This document shows, piece after piece, positions 24,659 through 37,885 of a DNA stretch of 64,000 nucleotides. The notes under the pieces were generated by a model. It was not told the origin of the DNA, ran no database searches, and saw only the letters and a list, made by a program, of their open reading frames with translations. This stretch comes from Micropterus salmoides (taxonomy: Eukaryota; Chordata; Actinopteri; Centrarchiformes; Centrarchidae), in contig NW_024041150.1 in assembly GCF_014851395.1 (NCBI RefSeq), positions 6,201,508 through 6,265,507 on the forward strand, in the 5' to 3' direction. Positions within the stretch are counted from its first letter, which is position 1; each line of letters opens with the position of its first letter. The position numbers and the translations under genes were made by a program.

Positions 24659-27600
24659 TCATACTGATGACCTGCTGATATCATTGCTGTCCATTCTGCA
24701 GCAACACACAGAGGCCAAAAGCTTGTCTATGAACCCTTTCCTCATGAAGACATACAGGAACAAGTCTGCAAGAGGACTGAACCTAAGAAACATGTGGGAC
24801 AGAAGGTTGAGTCTAAATTCTACCAATTGGTTAATGTCAGTGTATACTTTCAAGAACCAAATCATGAAGGGCAGGAACAGCACGGTGTAAATAAGCAGCA
24901 CCAGAACCAAAACTCCCACAATTCGTCGTTTTTCATCAGAGTGGACCGAGATGGAAGCAGACAGGGCTTTGATGGTCCCAACCAGGAAGAAGATTAACAG
25001 TGGGAAGGGAAGGAGGAGGACAAAGTAGATTATTGCTTGGACCAGATTAAAGAAAAGGACAACACAGACAGGAGAAAGGACCCAGACCAGGACACAGACC
25101 ACCACAGAGGTCTTGATGGTTCGTCTGAAGCGGTACCACAGTGGGTGGGCGATGACCAAATACCTGTAATACAAGATGGACACAAAGTCTTTGAGGAGCT
25201 TCAGAGTTATAAACTAATATAATGTTCAGACACAGAAGGAGCTCCACACATACTGGATAGACAGATAGATACCTTTCCAGGGCGATGCAGACCATGAAGC
25301 CAACACTGGCAATCAGAGCAGAGAAGTAAATATATACGAAGATGAGATATATCGTCCAATCCACATTTGGTACCACCTGAACGATCATGAAGCAGAGCTG
25401 AATCAGGTCGGTAATGAGAAGGTTGATGACGTAGATGGGAGCAACATGATCTCTTCTCACCTGCAGGAAAACATTGGTAAAAGTCAACAATCAGTTGGAA
25501 ACATGTTGTGAAGTCCACCTCCTCCCAAATCTGTCATCTTGCTCTGCCCAAATAATAATAATAATACATTTTATTTACAGGCACCTCAAGGTCACCTCAC
25601 AAAACATCTTCAAACAGTCTAGAAATAAATTTATAAAACTAACAGCAATTTTAATTGCAGTGCTTACAATCAGGGTTGATAAACAACTGGACACAAAAGT
25701 TTGTTGTGACCTGCACTGCGAAGGGAGTTCAACCTACTCAGAGTTAACTCGGGGTTATCGGGCAAACTCAGGGTTGACAAACTCTGATCACCTACACTGG
25801 AGTTAAACGGTACTACGAAGGTGGATAAGATGTTAGGATGGTTAGTTGCGTTGGTGTTAACCCCGTGTTAACTTAATTGGAGTTGGTGCATGTTCGCATA
25901 AAAGGGGCGTGTTTGGCCGTGCAGGCAGTTTTTTCGCAAAAAAGCCTTTGCAAGGCTGCAACATCACACACACACATGTCTGCAGTGTATTATACATGCA
26001 TTGGAAAGTTATATTAAACTTTGCAATCAGATTTAGCAGAGAGGAAAAACTCCTGAGTTTAGCCCACAATCACTATCATGCACCTCAGAGACTTTGCCTT
26101 GGATCGGGCGTATTCAGAAGAAAACACCAGATTTCGATTTTTTTGTGACATTAATTTCAGGGGAATTTCCGATTTTTCTTCTTGTAAATTTCACACTTTG
26201 ATCTTGGATTTGTTTTCTGTTTCCTGTCTGATTTCCTCTCTAAAATCCCAGCTCGGCTGCAGGGCTCGCTGTCTGAATGTAATGTTGTTGTGTTCAGAAC
26301 TTCACCGCAGCCGCAGTGGAACAAATCAGGCTGAAATCTAAACATATTTAAGTGGTGTGTATTAATATCCTACTTCTCATCATTAACACTGAGTACAGAT
26401 GTGGTGTTTAGTCCACGTGCAGGGTAACCTCGATTTAACCACGAACAAAACCTGCTCGGAGCAGTTTAGAGATCCAGCGTAAATTGCCATGGCAACAGAC
26501 CTCTGGTAAGACCTATCCACCTTTTGTGGTACGGGTAAACCAGGAGGTTACACCCGACATCATGAAGTTACTCCTGAAGTTACGGATAAGCCAGTTACCC
26601 TGCTTGGTAGTACAGGCCACTGATGAACAGTGATCATGATCATTTATATGCCAGTTTAAAAAGATGTGTTTTCAGGCGGGAAACATGTTTTTGTGTCAAA
26701 CTATCATTATGAGAAATGACTATTCCAAAACCATTTTATTGGAGGAAAAATCTTAAGCAGTTTTATTAAGCTTGTTTCCAAAAGGCTAGATATAATAATA
26801 CCTAGGGCTGCAGCTAACGATGATTTTAGTATTCAAAGCTTTGCTAGATTATTTCAACGATTCATCAATGGTATCGTCGTATAAGAAGTACTTTTGCTTG
26901 GCGGCGGCGGCGTGAAAGGATGGATTAGCACACGCAGGTAGCAGGGATTGTCTGAGCTACAGAGAGAGCTGGAGGTGAGTTAAAAGGTGCAGCTCCCGAC
27001 AGCCAGTTAACTCCTGACTGTGAGGTTGCAACTCGGCCCAAAAAGGAGAACAACAAACTCACGTGGGTGCATTTTCAGCTGAGGACTGCAGCTTACTTTG
27101 CCTTCAACTAAACAATCAATCATGATTTCAGGTAATTGCTGAAGCTGCTGTTACTGTTAAGCTGATGATACACGGAGCAACTTTTAGAGCAATCGTGCTG
27201 GGCGACGTTGCCGTCAGTGGTAATGAGTAAAGATTACTACAGTAATCCCCTTCCCCCACCTTCAGACACAGCCATGTCTTGTCATGTATACATGTAGACG
27301 GCCCATGCTCAGGCCCTCCGCAGTCATTTGTCAAGACGGCATCCAGAAGTAAACTGACATAACTCATCACAAGTAACGTTCGTTCACCTGCCTATTATGT
27401 CAAAGATATTTTTCTAACACATAGGTAATCATCTGAAGAATAATGAGACTAATCTTTCAAGTTTACCACTTTTTTGGTTTTGATTAACTTAACTGAAAGT
27501 ACTTAAATTTTCACAAAATGTCCTAAAACTTTATTGTATTGAAAAGATAATTCAGACCAGCAGTGAATATGTTGTAGGTTTGGAGTGATATTGCTAAATG

Positions 27601-30600
27601 TTTCATTATTCAATCATCAACTCTAGGACCCAAGATCCTCTCTAATGAAGAAGAGAGATGTGACTCTAAGATGCCTCACTGAGTATGTGAAAGAGTGGAC
27701 AGGACCTTATCTCTGAGTACTATGTAAGTATAGTTAAAAAGTATGGTTGGGTCTGTTTCTGGTTTTACTGGTCAAGTTAAACCAGTATGATTTTATGTGG
27801 GCTGACTGAACCAGCATTCGTCATGTGTAGGCTGAGAGAACCAGCAGCATGGAGATTGTTAGCAGCATTTTTAAGTATTATGAAGTAGAGCCCTATGCAG
27901 AACTTATTTTAAATTCCTTTCCCGGGAAAATTTCTGAAAAATACTGCCTGCTCAATGACTTTTGTGTATTCTCCCATTTTTATTTTATGTACAGATTTTT
28001 AAATTGAACAAATATAGGAAATATTTAACATTATTGTGTATTTATTTACAGATTGTTTAATCTGTATGCCTGACAGATATGCATAATCTTACATTTGTGA
28101 AAGGAATTATGAGACACTGGGACACAGGTCTCCAGCTCCACACAGATCAATGAATACATGCTGCATTTAACTGCTGGTGGAAAAGGGGGGACATCTGGGC
28201 TTTTCATTCAGTAGGCTATAAAGTGTTTTATATAAGCTGTTGCTAACTAGTAAATATGTTCTTTACTGGTCTTTCCTACTTTGAAATAAATGGGAAAGAC
28301 GAAAGAGTATGAAGTGTCTGAAAAAGCCACACACTGTTACATCATACAAAGCAAAAATTATTGGATTTTTTATGTTAAAGATCTGTACATAAAATATTAA
28401 CATTATTTAGGTTGTGATAGTTTATTTGTATTAAATTTATTGAAGTTGCTTAGTGTTGTGTGGATTTGAGCACACATTTGCGTTTTTTGGGTCTCCAAAG
28501 AAGATGTGATGTTGAATTATTATCTTAATCTGAATATACTGTACATTCTGTTTTTATTTTTCCTTAGTAAGTGCGACAGTTTCCTAATTTTGTTTGTTTG
28601 TCATACAGGGATCTGCAGAGTGCAGCGTGCATGAGGACCTGAAAATGCGGTTTGAGGATCTAGCCTATGCTCGCCATTAACCAGATGCGGTGGGCATCAT
28701 CATCGAGGGAATCCAGTGCTTACAGATCTTGACAATCTGGCCAGAATCTCCAGTATCCATCCAATCTTTTGATGAAGACTTTCTGTGGGACTCAATGCAC
28801 TGCGCCCAAAACCAACTGCCAAGTTAATAAGCCTCAACAACAAGCTTCTCGCAAAGATTGTTGGCCTTGCACTGAAAACAGACGGAAGTTTTGTTGTTTC
28901 TGTTGAGGAAATTTATACATTTTCTTGGCCTGATGTGTGATTCTTCAGACTGTTGTACCTGAAGGCCTTTCAAGGATTGTTTGTGGGACTCCGCACTGGG
29001 TCCTCAACTAACCTCCATGGTCATTAGTTTCACTAACAAGTTTCAAGCGTGGACAGTGAAACATGACAGTCACCCTGGCTGTCACAAACAGATATGTTTT
29101 CTGTTATGATCAAGTGTTTTAATAGTCACTGAAATACACTGTCACAATATTGTGTCAAGCTGCAGTTTGTAAGCTGAGGTCACAAGTTGTAGTATGTAAA
29201 ATGTTTTATTAAGATTTAAAAGGAAAATCTGACAATATTAAACCGTAACTCACTATGTATAAAAACATCTACAGTTGCAGCTTCTGCCTTCTAGCAGAGT
29301 TTTTGTTCTGTTACCAGTGATGTCAAATGATGCCTGAGGCAGACTGTTAGCTGTAATTTTTGAAATAGTAAAATTTGTCCCTTCAAGATGACTGTTTACA
29401 CACAGAAGAGGTGCTACACATAGGCTGTGGTCAGAAGATTGGGTCTAATTTTGCATAACTGCATTTAATGGCTTTTAATAAATGTTGGAAACCAATACGT
29501 CCTTTCTTTGTTAAATTTATGACAATGCTAACTAAGTATTTTAAGTAAATTGCACTTTTACAACAGAAAAAAATAATTGGTCTACATTTAAAGAAAATAA
29601 GTACATGAACTGATTCAAAATTTCTTTTGAATGTAACTTATTTTAATTAATTTTGATGTGGTTAAAATGCTGTCCATTTTGACAATGGCTGAACTTAATT
29701 TTTTGCCAGTTTGTTGTAGACTCTTCTTAATATTTTAGCATACACTAAAATGTTTATTACTGAGTTTTCCCAACTTAAAAAATCAAGAAGTTCGCTAAAC
29801 TTACAAAAAGTGGTTGGAAAATGTTGCCTTTTTAAGTTAGATCTAAGTAACAGTTTTTACAGCGTATATACAACATATACATTAGGAGATGCGCTGACAG
29901 TTTCACTTCTAACCTATGATCATGCCCTCGCCTTCTATCCCCAAACATTCCTTCCTCCGTCTTAAAAGGAGAGAACCTGAGTAACCTGTAGCAATAAGTA
30001 AATACCTTCACTGTCAAGTGTACTGCAGTAAGTAGAAATTACAATTAAGTTGAGGGGAAAATAAATAAATAAATAACCAATAAAAGAGGTAACTAGAGTT
30101 CTGACATTGTCTCTATTACTGGTAACCATCTTTGATCAAACCTGTCTGACTTGAGCTGCAACCTCGCTGTGATTTTCTCCATGATGAACACACTTTTTAC
30201 TCTTTCTCTCCATTCAGTTATACTGGGAGGCTGTGGCTTCAACCAAGAGGCTGTGATTTTTTTCTTTGCTATTAAAAGCAGAATTCTCAGTAAGGAAGTC
30301 AAGTTCCTATCTATAGCATTATCTGGGACTATACCCAATATGTACAATGCTGGATCTAAATTAAAGTCAATACCCAAAACATGTTCTATTTCCTTTTGAA
30401 TATTCTTCCAATAGTCTAAAATCTTAGGGCAATCCCAAAATATATGTGTAAAGTCCCCTACCAATCCACAACCCCTCCAACATCTCTCCAAAGTATTACT
30501 ATACTTTGATGTAATAGATGGAGTGTGAAAATACCTCATTTTGATCTTCCAATCAAACTCCCTCCACATCGGGCTGCTAGTTACCTTATGTTCTGCTTTG

Positions 30601-32371
30601 AATGTTTCTTCCCATTGTTCATCTGTTATTATAATATTTGCTTCCAATTCCCATTTTTCCTTGACATCCAAATTGTTATTGTAAGATTCCAATTGTACCT
30701 TATACAGTTTTGATATAATCCCTTTCTTTGTTTCTCCCTCTGTATACGCCATTAACAATTCTTCTAGTTTCGACGGGGTGTTAGAGATCTTCTCCCACTC
30801 CTTATGTGTCTTAAGGTAATGTCTTAGTTGTAGAAAAAATCATGGGCTGGTAAATTAAATTCTTGTGTTAACTGTTGAAATGACTTCAGGGTTTGTCCCC
30901 TAAACATTTGTGCAATATATTTTAACCCCTGTTGTGTCCATCTATTATATCCTGCATCCATCATAGATGGCAAAAAATCTGGGTTTGTCGAGATTCGAGC
31001 GGCTCTACAAATGGTGTTTAACAGTTTCAATTTCTTACGTACCATTGAGCATATTCTCATTGTCCCCCTGATCCAGACTTTGCCCACCTTCAGCCTCTTT
31101 AGTGTTACCTCACTCAAAAATGGAAGCGACTCTATAGGTACATTTATAGAGTTTTGTTCCGTTCCCACCCACAATGTATCTGCATCATTAGTAATCCACA
31201 TAATAAAAGCCCTGAGTTGAGCAGCCCAATAGTAATTGTTTAAATTGGGTAAATTTAACCCTCCCTTCTCTTTTGGACAAAGAAGTGTCTTATATTTAAT
31301 TCTTTTTCCAAATAATTTGGGATATAATCTTGTCTAACATCTTAAAGGTAGAGTTAGAGACCATAATAGGCAATGACTGGAACAAAAACAACAGTCTTGG
31401 TAGTACATTCATTCTCACAGTTTCTATCCTCCCCATCAGAGTCAAAGGCAAAATCTTCCACCTCTTTTTTAATTTCAGTTATCAATTTCCCATTGTTCGC
31501 TTCAAATAGCTGTGACGTAGCAGAGGTAATAATAATACCCAGATATCTGAACCCTATATTAGTCCATTTGAACTTGAATTTCCCCTTTAAATCAGCTGGA
31601 CATTGACCTGAGAGCATCATAGCTACTGATTTAGCCTCAGATATCCTGAGATCTCCCCATACTCGTTCAGGTTATTCACCAGGGCTATTAATGAGGTGGA
31701 AGGTGCATTTATATATGTTAATATATCGTCTGCGAATAGTGATATTTTGTGTTCTGTCCCCCCCCCTCATCCCTTATTCCATTTTTTATCTTTATTCTGT
31801 CTTATTGACTCAGCCAGTGGTTCTATACTTGCAGCAAACAGTAAAGGGCTCAGACAGTCTCCCTGTCTGACTCCTCTTTTGAGTAGGAAAAAGTCGAAAC
31901 ACCCATTGACTCTAATCCGTGATTTGGGGTTTTTGTATATCATTTTCACCCAGTCTATCAAGGTTGTGTGAAACCCGAAATTTGCTAATGTTTGGTAAAG
32001 GAAGCTCCACTTTACTCTGTCAAATGCTTTTTGTGCATCTAAGCTGAGCAGCATGGCTACTTTTTACTTTTACTTGAGTAGATTTTTATATCAGTAACCT
32101 TACTTGTCCTTAAGTAAATGCTCATCAAAGTAATTGTTGTTTTGTTTAAGTAGAATATTTTGACTCTTTCCAGCTCTGGTCAGAATGTACATACCATAGA
32201 ATAAAGAGCATAGATGGCCACGAGGGTCAACGGGAGGCCGATAGCACTGATTGTGTATGTCACCACATACAGGATGAATGACCAGTTCCTGTAATCCTGC
32301 TGGTTGGAGGTGGTGCTGCTATAATCGTAGCTTTGGTTCTGTGAGCTGCTGTTAAAGTAGAGACCTTCCAT
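24659..32371 (-). CDS. Class A (rhodopsin-like) GPCR, tandem copy B, intact
   Basis: Three exons: 32195-32371 (59 codons), 25273-25460 (188 bp) and 24659-25163 (505 bp). The total of 870 bp predicts 289 aa plus stop. Exon 1 ends in ATG before gtatgt, exon 2 begins GTGAGAAG after ctgcag (phase 0 join), and exon 2 ends GAAAG before gtatct, splitting the Arg codon of ERY (phase 2). The N-terminus has N-glycosylation sequons (NQS, NWS). TM1 contains 'GLPLTLVAIYALYSM', TM2 'YVINLLITDLIQL', and TM3 'GFMVCIALERY'. The second loop has 'VIAHPLWYR', TM5 'LLLPFPLLIFFLVG', TM6 'VLVLLIYTVLFLP' and TM7 'LADLFLYVFMRKGF'. Helix 8 and the tail are Cys-rich ('SVCCCRMDS'), a likely palmitoylation site. It should be a plasma-membrane receptor coupled to G proteins; the ligand is unknown. 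TM3 position 3.25 is not Cys, and TM7 lacks the Pro of (N/D)PxxY. Subfamily is uncertain: GPR4/GPR68-like, P2Y-like or MAS-like. Confidence 0.87.
25545..25625 (+). repeat. LINE 3'-tail fragment (copy B intron 1)
   Basis: The counterpart of 7540-7640, with a slightly shorter 'acaggcacctcaaggtcacc' junction. Confidence 0.4.
25710..26616. mobile_element. MITE-like element with both termini, no ORF
   Basis: The left end is 'cctgcactgcgaagggagtt' and the right end is 'ccctgcttggtagtacagg', which are inverted to each other with mismatches. It is about 0.9 kb without a transposase. Copy A carries the same element with its left end deleted, so this is the more complete copy. A PIF/Harbinger-like origin is possible but unproven. 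Confidence 0.5.
26804..29680. mobile_element. Unassigned 2.9-kb insertion in intron 1 of copy B
   Basis: The flanks 'ataataatacct' and 'caatggctgaactt' are joined directly in copy A (8628-8661), so this block is an insertion or a deletion in A. It starts 'agggctgcagctaacgatga', resembling the ends of certain hAT-like fish repeats, but I do not find the matching inverted right end. A coding-like patch (28790-28940) is described separately. The rest is AT-rich with no recognisable gene. Confidence 0.5.
28788..28940 (+). pseudogene. Short coding-like patch of unknown origin
   Basis: An in-frame run ending in TGA at 28938-28940 reads 'LNALRPKPTAKLISLNNKLL' and then 'KIVGLALKTDGSF'. It has balanced composition and fewer A/T-run codons than its surroundings. 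The frame upstream (28610-28780) is interrupted. No family is recognised. It may be the end of a transposon-borne gene or a captured host exon. Confidence 0.3.
30077..32058 (-). pseudogene. 5'-truncated L1-type LINE (copy B unit)
   Basis: The duplicate of the fragment at 10938-12935. 30093-30758 keeps the C-terminal 221 residues in one frame, including 'CWRGCGLVGDFTHIFW', where copy A is frameshifted. 30824-31201 and 31354-31620 hold the middle region, and 31767-32054 the RT start 'LLSLDAQKAFDRVKW' and 'GVRQGDCLSPLLF'. A C-run near 31760 breaks the frame before the catalytic site. It is not active, and serves as a marker that the A and B units share ancestry. Confidence 0.8.
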
Positions 32372-32497
32372 TCTTCAGAGTGAAACCTGTTTGAGAGATC
32401 AGGTTATTAAAGGGAGCAGGTTTTTAATATCTACCTAACATTGTTCAGTGACATCACTAAAGCTGTGAGGTGAAGTTCACACAAACACAGTGAACCT
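32372..32497 (-). promoter_or_regulatory. 5' side of receptor copy B with splice-acceptor-like site
   Basis: Just upstream of the ATG the minus strand reads 'tctctcaaacaggtttcact', a pyrimidine stretch ending in CAG about 15 bases before the start codon. This looks like a 3' splice site and would put the ATG in the second transcribed exon. The same text precedes copy C's ATG, and a slightly altered version precedes copy A's. Confidence 0.45.
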
Positions 32498-35400
32498 ATA
32501 GTTTACCCACAATCATATCAAATCACAAACTGCTGTCTTTCACTTTCTATCATCATTCCTCAACATTTGTTGCATTTATTGTTCCACTTAAAAAATATTT
32601 TTACTTGTTGATGTTTCTTCTCACTCTCCACAGCTAGGTTACTACAATGCAAACAAATGGACTGCATTTAGAAGAAATTGTTACAGCTTAACAATTTGGA
32701 GCAGCCAGACTTCGATGGCTATGTGAGAAACACTATTGTCTGGCTTAGCTAGTCAGAGGCCGGGTAGGAGACATCACGCCTTCACCAGAGTAGCAATCGC
32801 ATAGTTGCCTCCTGTACTCGATGCCCCACAACTTGTTGAACGCCCCTCTGTCCTCTGTGGTTAGATGAGGAGGTTTACATGACTGATTACTCCACTTGAT
32901 GAACCATCTGCAGATTTTATCTTCCTTGTTGGTTTTTATTCTGACATTTGGAATAAACATTTGTTACATATAAAACCTGTCTCTTTATCAAAATAAAATA
33001 AAATTGACAAAGTAACTATTGAATATGCCATTCATGGGGTTTATGGATTTTACACTTGCTTTATTTCATCACAGATTGAAAAAGTCAAACCTACATTTTT
33101 AAAGGAATCATTAAACTGTAGGCTTCAAAAAACAAACAACATGTGAACACATTTAAATAACTGAATAAGGCCGACTGTAGAAGAACAACATTAAGTATCA
33201 AGTTAAAACATTTTCATAAAATAACATATTGTTTTACTCACGCTATTAGAAGTAACTTTGGCCCCTGTCTTTAGCCCCTGGTCTTCTCAGCCCTGGAAGC
33301 CTGTCTAAAACTATTCCCAGATCCTGCTCTGGACCTCCTCTACTCAGCTTCCCACACTCTCAGCTACAGTTTCCCCCTTTTCTCATCACAGCTACATGAC
33401 TAACATTAACCCTTACACTACCTCTAATCTTAACCTAACTGTAACCTGAACCCAAGTCTTAAACCTTAAAAGGCATCTGTACCCGTGGGCAGTCCCCATT
33501 AGTCAGTGTACATTCATGTTAAAGTCCCCTCAGGGACAAAAAAACATGATTGTCCCTCACGCGTCACTGCCAGAACTTAGTGAGAATCCTCCCCCTTCTG
33601 CTCTGGTTCATGTTCCAAATCAGCTAATCATCTAAATACAGCATCTATCAATCAAATCTAGCTTTGAACTTTCCTGGAATCCATGTCTCATTGAAAAGAA
33701 AAGCATTTACAATGAAAGGACCACAAATGATCTAAGTTACAGTTCCATCCAAGAGTAGAGAGCGACAGTGAGGGCTCGTCAGGTAAAATTTAATTGATGA
33801 ATTAATTATTTTTTGTATCCATTTATCTACTATTAGGAGTTTTTTCTGGAAAGTTTTAGATACCGGATGCATAGATGCTCCCTGCAGCCTTTAGTTCTCC
33901 CTAATGGTGATGCTACTGGAGAAGTAATATTACTTCCACTGCCCCACTTTACCCTGTCATCACTATTATTTTGATTGACAACTGATACAGTATAAGGCCT
34001 AAAACTGATCTTGTTAGAGTTTGGGTTGCTCAATACAAACCAGATGTACTTACTTTCTCTGAAAATGGTTCTATAGTTTAATTTGTGAAAACGAGATCAG
34101 TCTTGAAAAGTAAATGTTGTATAGAGTAGAAGACCAAAACACCATACTGCTGCTTTTAAAGGTAGTTCCTTCCTGTCCTTTCACATCCCCTCAACACTGT
34201 ATCAAAATCAGTTTTCTGTCTAGTAGTTACTTCTTTTTTATATTCCTCTGTGTGTGTTTTTATGTACTTTGTGTGGTTGATTCAGGTTTACAGGAATGTT
34301 GTTTGGGATGGTTGGCAAGAACCTCTCTTTCTTTTTGTATGAATGTATGTCTCCTGTATGTCACTCGTGATTGTATACACTACACACATGGGGAATGGCA
34401 TAAATGAGGATGAACAGGAAAATACAGAACACAAATCATAACTGGCAAGAACAAGACTAAACATAAAACCAAAACCCTAACAAGATTGGATTATAACGAA
34501 AAAGAAGATGCTTGACCACTAAAAATAGCTTTTTTTTATGGGAGTGAAATGAAGAGACACACGATTCAGGTTGATAACAAATTTAATAACAAACTGGATA
34601 AAGCCACCAAGTTCCTAAAAAACTCCAGCTCAACAAATGTATTATTATCATTAAAACATATTTCATACTTCTGCCCCCCACAGTTATTGTGACAACGGTG
34701 AGGTCGAAACATTTGGCCATTCAGATAAGCAGGACTGTGAGACGCTTTGAGCGAACACTGCAGCCTGTCAGGGGCCCACAAAAGAGAAGCCAAAACACAC
34801 AGAGAAAAATAAAATCATAGAGGCAATGGCCAAATTTCTGGCCCAAAAAACTGTGAAGAAGCACGATGTATGTCTAACCGGTGAAGGTGAGGAGCTAACA
34901 GTTAGGCAGACTAGCAAAGCTTTAGCTTGCTAAAACCTTTCAATAATATAACACCAGAGCTGCCAACTCAGGCATCAAGCGTGAGACTCATGCAACTGAT
35001 CACTTTCTGACGCAGTGATAAACAAATGTATAACTGATAATATCAACTCGGGGTGAGTAACTCCGCCCAGCTGTTACGACACCGGCACTCACCGCTGTGA
35101 GTTAAGCATCTAAAATCTGAGGCGCAGCCTTGTTCTCTTTGTGACTGCGAGCTGCACTTCATCAGAGGTGCTGAAGTGAACATTTGTATGGATTTGTGGT
35201 GAGATTTCTGCCTGATCAGAAGTGTTTTCAGTAAGTTTCATTTATCCGCCTCCTCCTCTCATCCAGTAGTACAGTCCCAAACGGTTCTGTGTCTGCAGAC
35301 GGCCTCAACAGGCTAAATCAGCAGAGCAACAACACTGGCTAATGCACAGCAGGGAAGTAGGGAAGGTAGACTGTTCTCATTAAATTATGATGTTATTCTT

Positions 35401-37881
35401 GAAATATTCTGACTCTTCTCTGGACATGTCAGAGAACACAGATAGGTTGGAGAGATTCTGATTGTGCAGAAAGTTTTAAACATGAGCAGAACATCTGCTG
35501 AAACACAGGAGCTATTAAAGTCCAGGAGTTTATCACTGAATTAAAATTAATACATTTTTCATTGAGGTAAGAAAAGGTGCCACAGTCTTTTTAAACTTGA
35601 TTTATACTCCTGCGTCAGGGCTACATGCCCTGATGTATAAAAGCATTTATACTATAAAGGCATTTATACTTGTGCGTCTCCGTCGTTCTGCAATTACACC
35701 GCTTTTCCCGGCCGAGCAAGCTAACTTCCGGCTTAGCCCTCCGCTAACGTGACTGGGGGTAAAATTGTATACCTACGGCTTTTATAGACTTTTTAAAAGT
35801 TATTGCCCGAATCGATCACATGCTGATAGTGAAACGAATAACTTTGCTCAGGTTGTGACGCTCAAATATATTAATCCACCGCGTTACAGCTGCCGATGTG
35901 GCCGCTAGTAAAATTTACTTCAAAGCACGGGGAACTTCCTGTCGGCTCGGAGGCATTGCGAGGCTACCCAGCCGACCAGTCACAGTGCTTATGGTCCATT
36001 TCGCCTCGACGTGTAGTTACATTTTTGAGGAGGTGCAAGTCAATGCAAGGTGCATCTATTATGTTTTGCATCATCACCTGCCATCTGAATTTAGTTTTCC
36101 CCCTCTTTTATTAATAAAGATCACTAATACCCACAAGTTCCCCTGTGGAAATCTCAAGAAAATTAAACACTCGTCAACAGCGCATCACAAGTCATAGGAT
36201 ACAGCTGCAAATATGGTTACAATACAATAAGCTATACACAACAAAGCCTTGTTTATATTATTACTATCATCATTTCAGCTGACACCGCTGAAAATTCTTC
36301 ACATAATTTGACCAATACTTTGATTAATGTAGTCCTCAAGATTGAATATGATAGATAAAGTATGTTTATTTGTTCACTATGTATGATATGATACTATATA
36401 TGGATATTATGATTTAATGCTTTGCATTCATTTCTTCAATGTTTGTTTTTTCTTTTCTCTAATGAGCTAATCATTGCATTTTTTCTCTCCTTGTCTTGTT
36501 TTAAGTTAAAAGGAGGAACAAAACTGTCACAGTCTAATGTGAAAGATTTTGACTTTTGTGCTTTATTATCATACTGAGTAATTGAGTATACAGTAGATGC
36601 GAGCGTGGCCTGGATGAGTTTATAACACTGTATTTGGAAATGGTTGTTAGGAACTCCATCTGTGATACTATAAGGCTAATGGCCAAGAGCTTCTCTGAAA
36701 TTACCTGTGTTTGTATTGGAACTAAGGGTGGGTGTCGATAAGGGGCCCAGTTTGCACAATGTTGTCCCCCTGTCCATAATTAATAATGGCGGGCCTGCCT
36801 GTGCCCCATCAAGTTCTTGTCTAAGAGGAAGAGGGGGGCGTGGTCCCTTGCGTTATGGGTTCACTATTTCCCAGCACAGTCTTTCCCAAAGTGGTGAACC
36901 CCTCCCCATCTTTGCCTTAGAAAGACTCTGCCATGCTCTTCTTAAACCCAATCATGTTGCTAACCTGTTGCCAGTTCACCTAATTAATTGTGAGATGATC
37001 CTGCGGGTGCTTTATTTGAGCATTTCACAACTATTTCTTTTGCTTTTGTTGCCACTGTCCAAAATTTTTGGGTTGCTGCCCAATATCACTTACCTGTTTT
37101 CAATGATACCCAGCCAACCCTCTGCTGTCTGGTTTAAGTCACTGGACTCAAAGATCTGTAAATTTTCAAAGCAAAAGAAAAGCAAAACTCCCACATTTTC
37201 TTCATTGCTTCCTGTCCAATAGACTACAATATATCTTAAAATGGATCAATCAGAGCCCCTTGGACCACTGATGGATGGACATATAACAAACATTCTGTAA
37301 GGAAAATGTCAAACTCATTTTCACCACGGGCAACGTAAGCATTTTGGTTACCCTCAAAGAGCCACTTGGAACTGTAAGACTGTATAAACATACTTTACTG
37401 CATAAACTACTCCTTAACATATTGTAAAATAACTCTTTCTTTGATTATTTAGCCTATTCGAGTTAAGGACATTTAACCCATCAGATGCAAAAACATAAGC
37501 AAGCACATTTACTGTATCTGTGTTATTATAACATACATTAATTAATTTATCAGGTTTAGAAACAGATAATACTTCATCAATCTTTTTTATGTACTTGAAA
37601 AGTATATAACAAAAAACTATTACATGGGGCAGAACCATTGTAAAACAAATAATTGTGAGCTGCTAATAACATGTGTGACAGATTTGGCATTTGATAAAAA
37701 CAAACGGCTGCACACAGCCTTGCAGAGGCCATACATCCAACTAATGACAGATAGTTTTATTACCTGGAAAAATGCCGACGTATATTGTAGCCGACTCCTT
37801 CATCACAGACACTGGCTCAAAACCAGTGCTTGAAGTGGACAAAATTAGGTGCCAGAGTAAAGTGATGGAGACAGATCCTGA
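32498..37881. repeat. Segmental duplication, copy 2 (5' flank of receptor copy B and intergenic DNA)
   Basis: Near-identical to 1-5310. The match starts at 'atagtttacccacaatcata' and runs to 'agatcctgac', where the retrovirus interrupts it. Small differences include an added 'acactctcagctacagtttc' near 33353 and about 40 bases near 36655-36700. No host exon is recognised. Frames such as 33833-34033, 35898-36197 and 36707-37222 are matched in copy 1 and lack known domains. The minus-strand frame 32745-32960 resembles text at 63300-63490, discussed as a possible 5' exon relic. Confidence 0.85.
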
Positions 37882-37885
37882 CCTG
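37882..37885. repeat. Target-site duplication CCTG (left)
   Basis: CCTG lies directly before the left LTR and again at 52253-52256 after the right LTR. The unoccupied site in the other duplicate (near 5303-5312, 'gacctgtccccag') has a single copy. A 4-bp duplication is typical of several retrovirus groups. Confidence 0.88.

Noticed and set aside
36707..37222. 171-residue frame, also partly at 4283-4666
   Set aside because: It is conserved only because the block is duplicated. The text looks like a dispersed repeat, and the peptide has no known motif.
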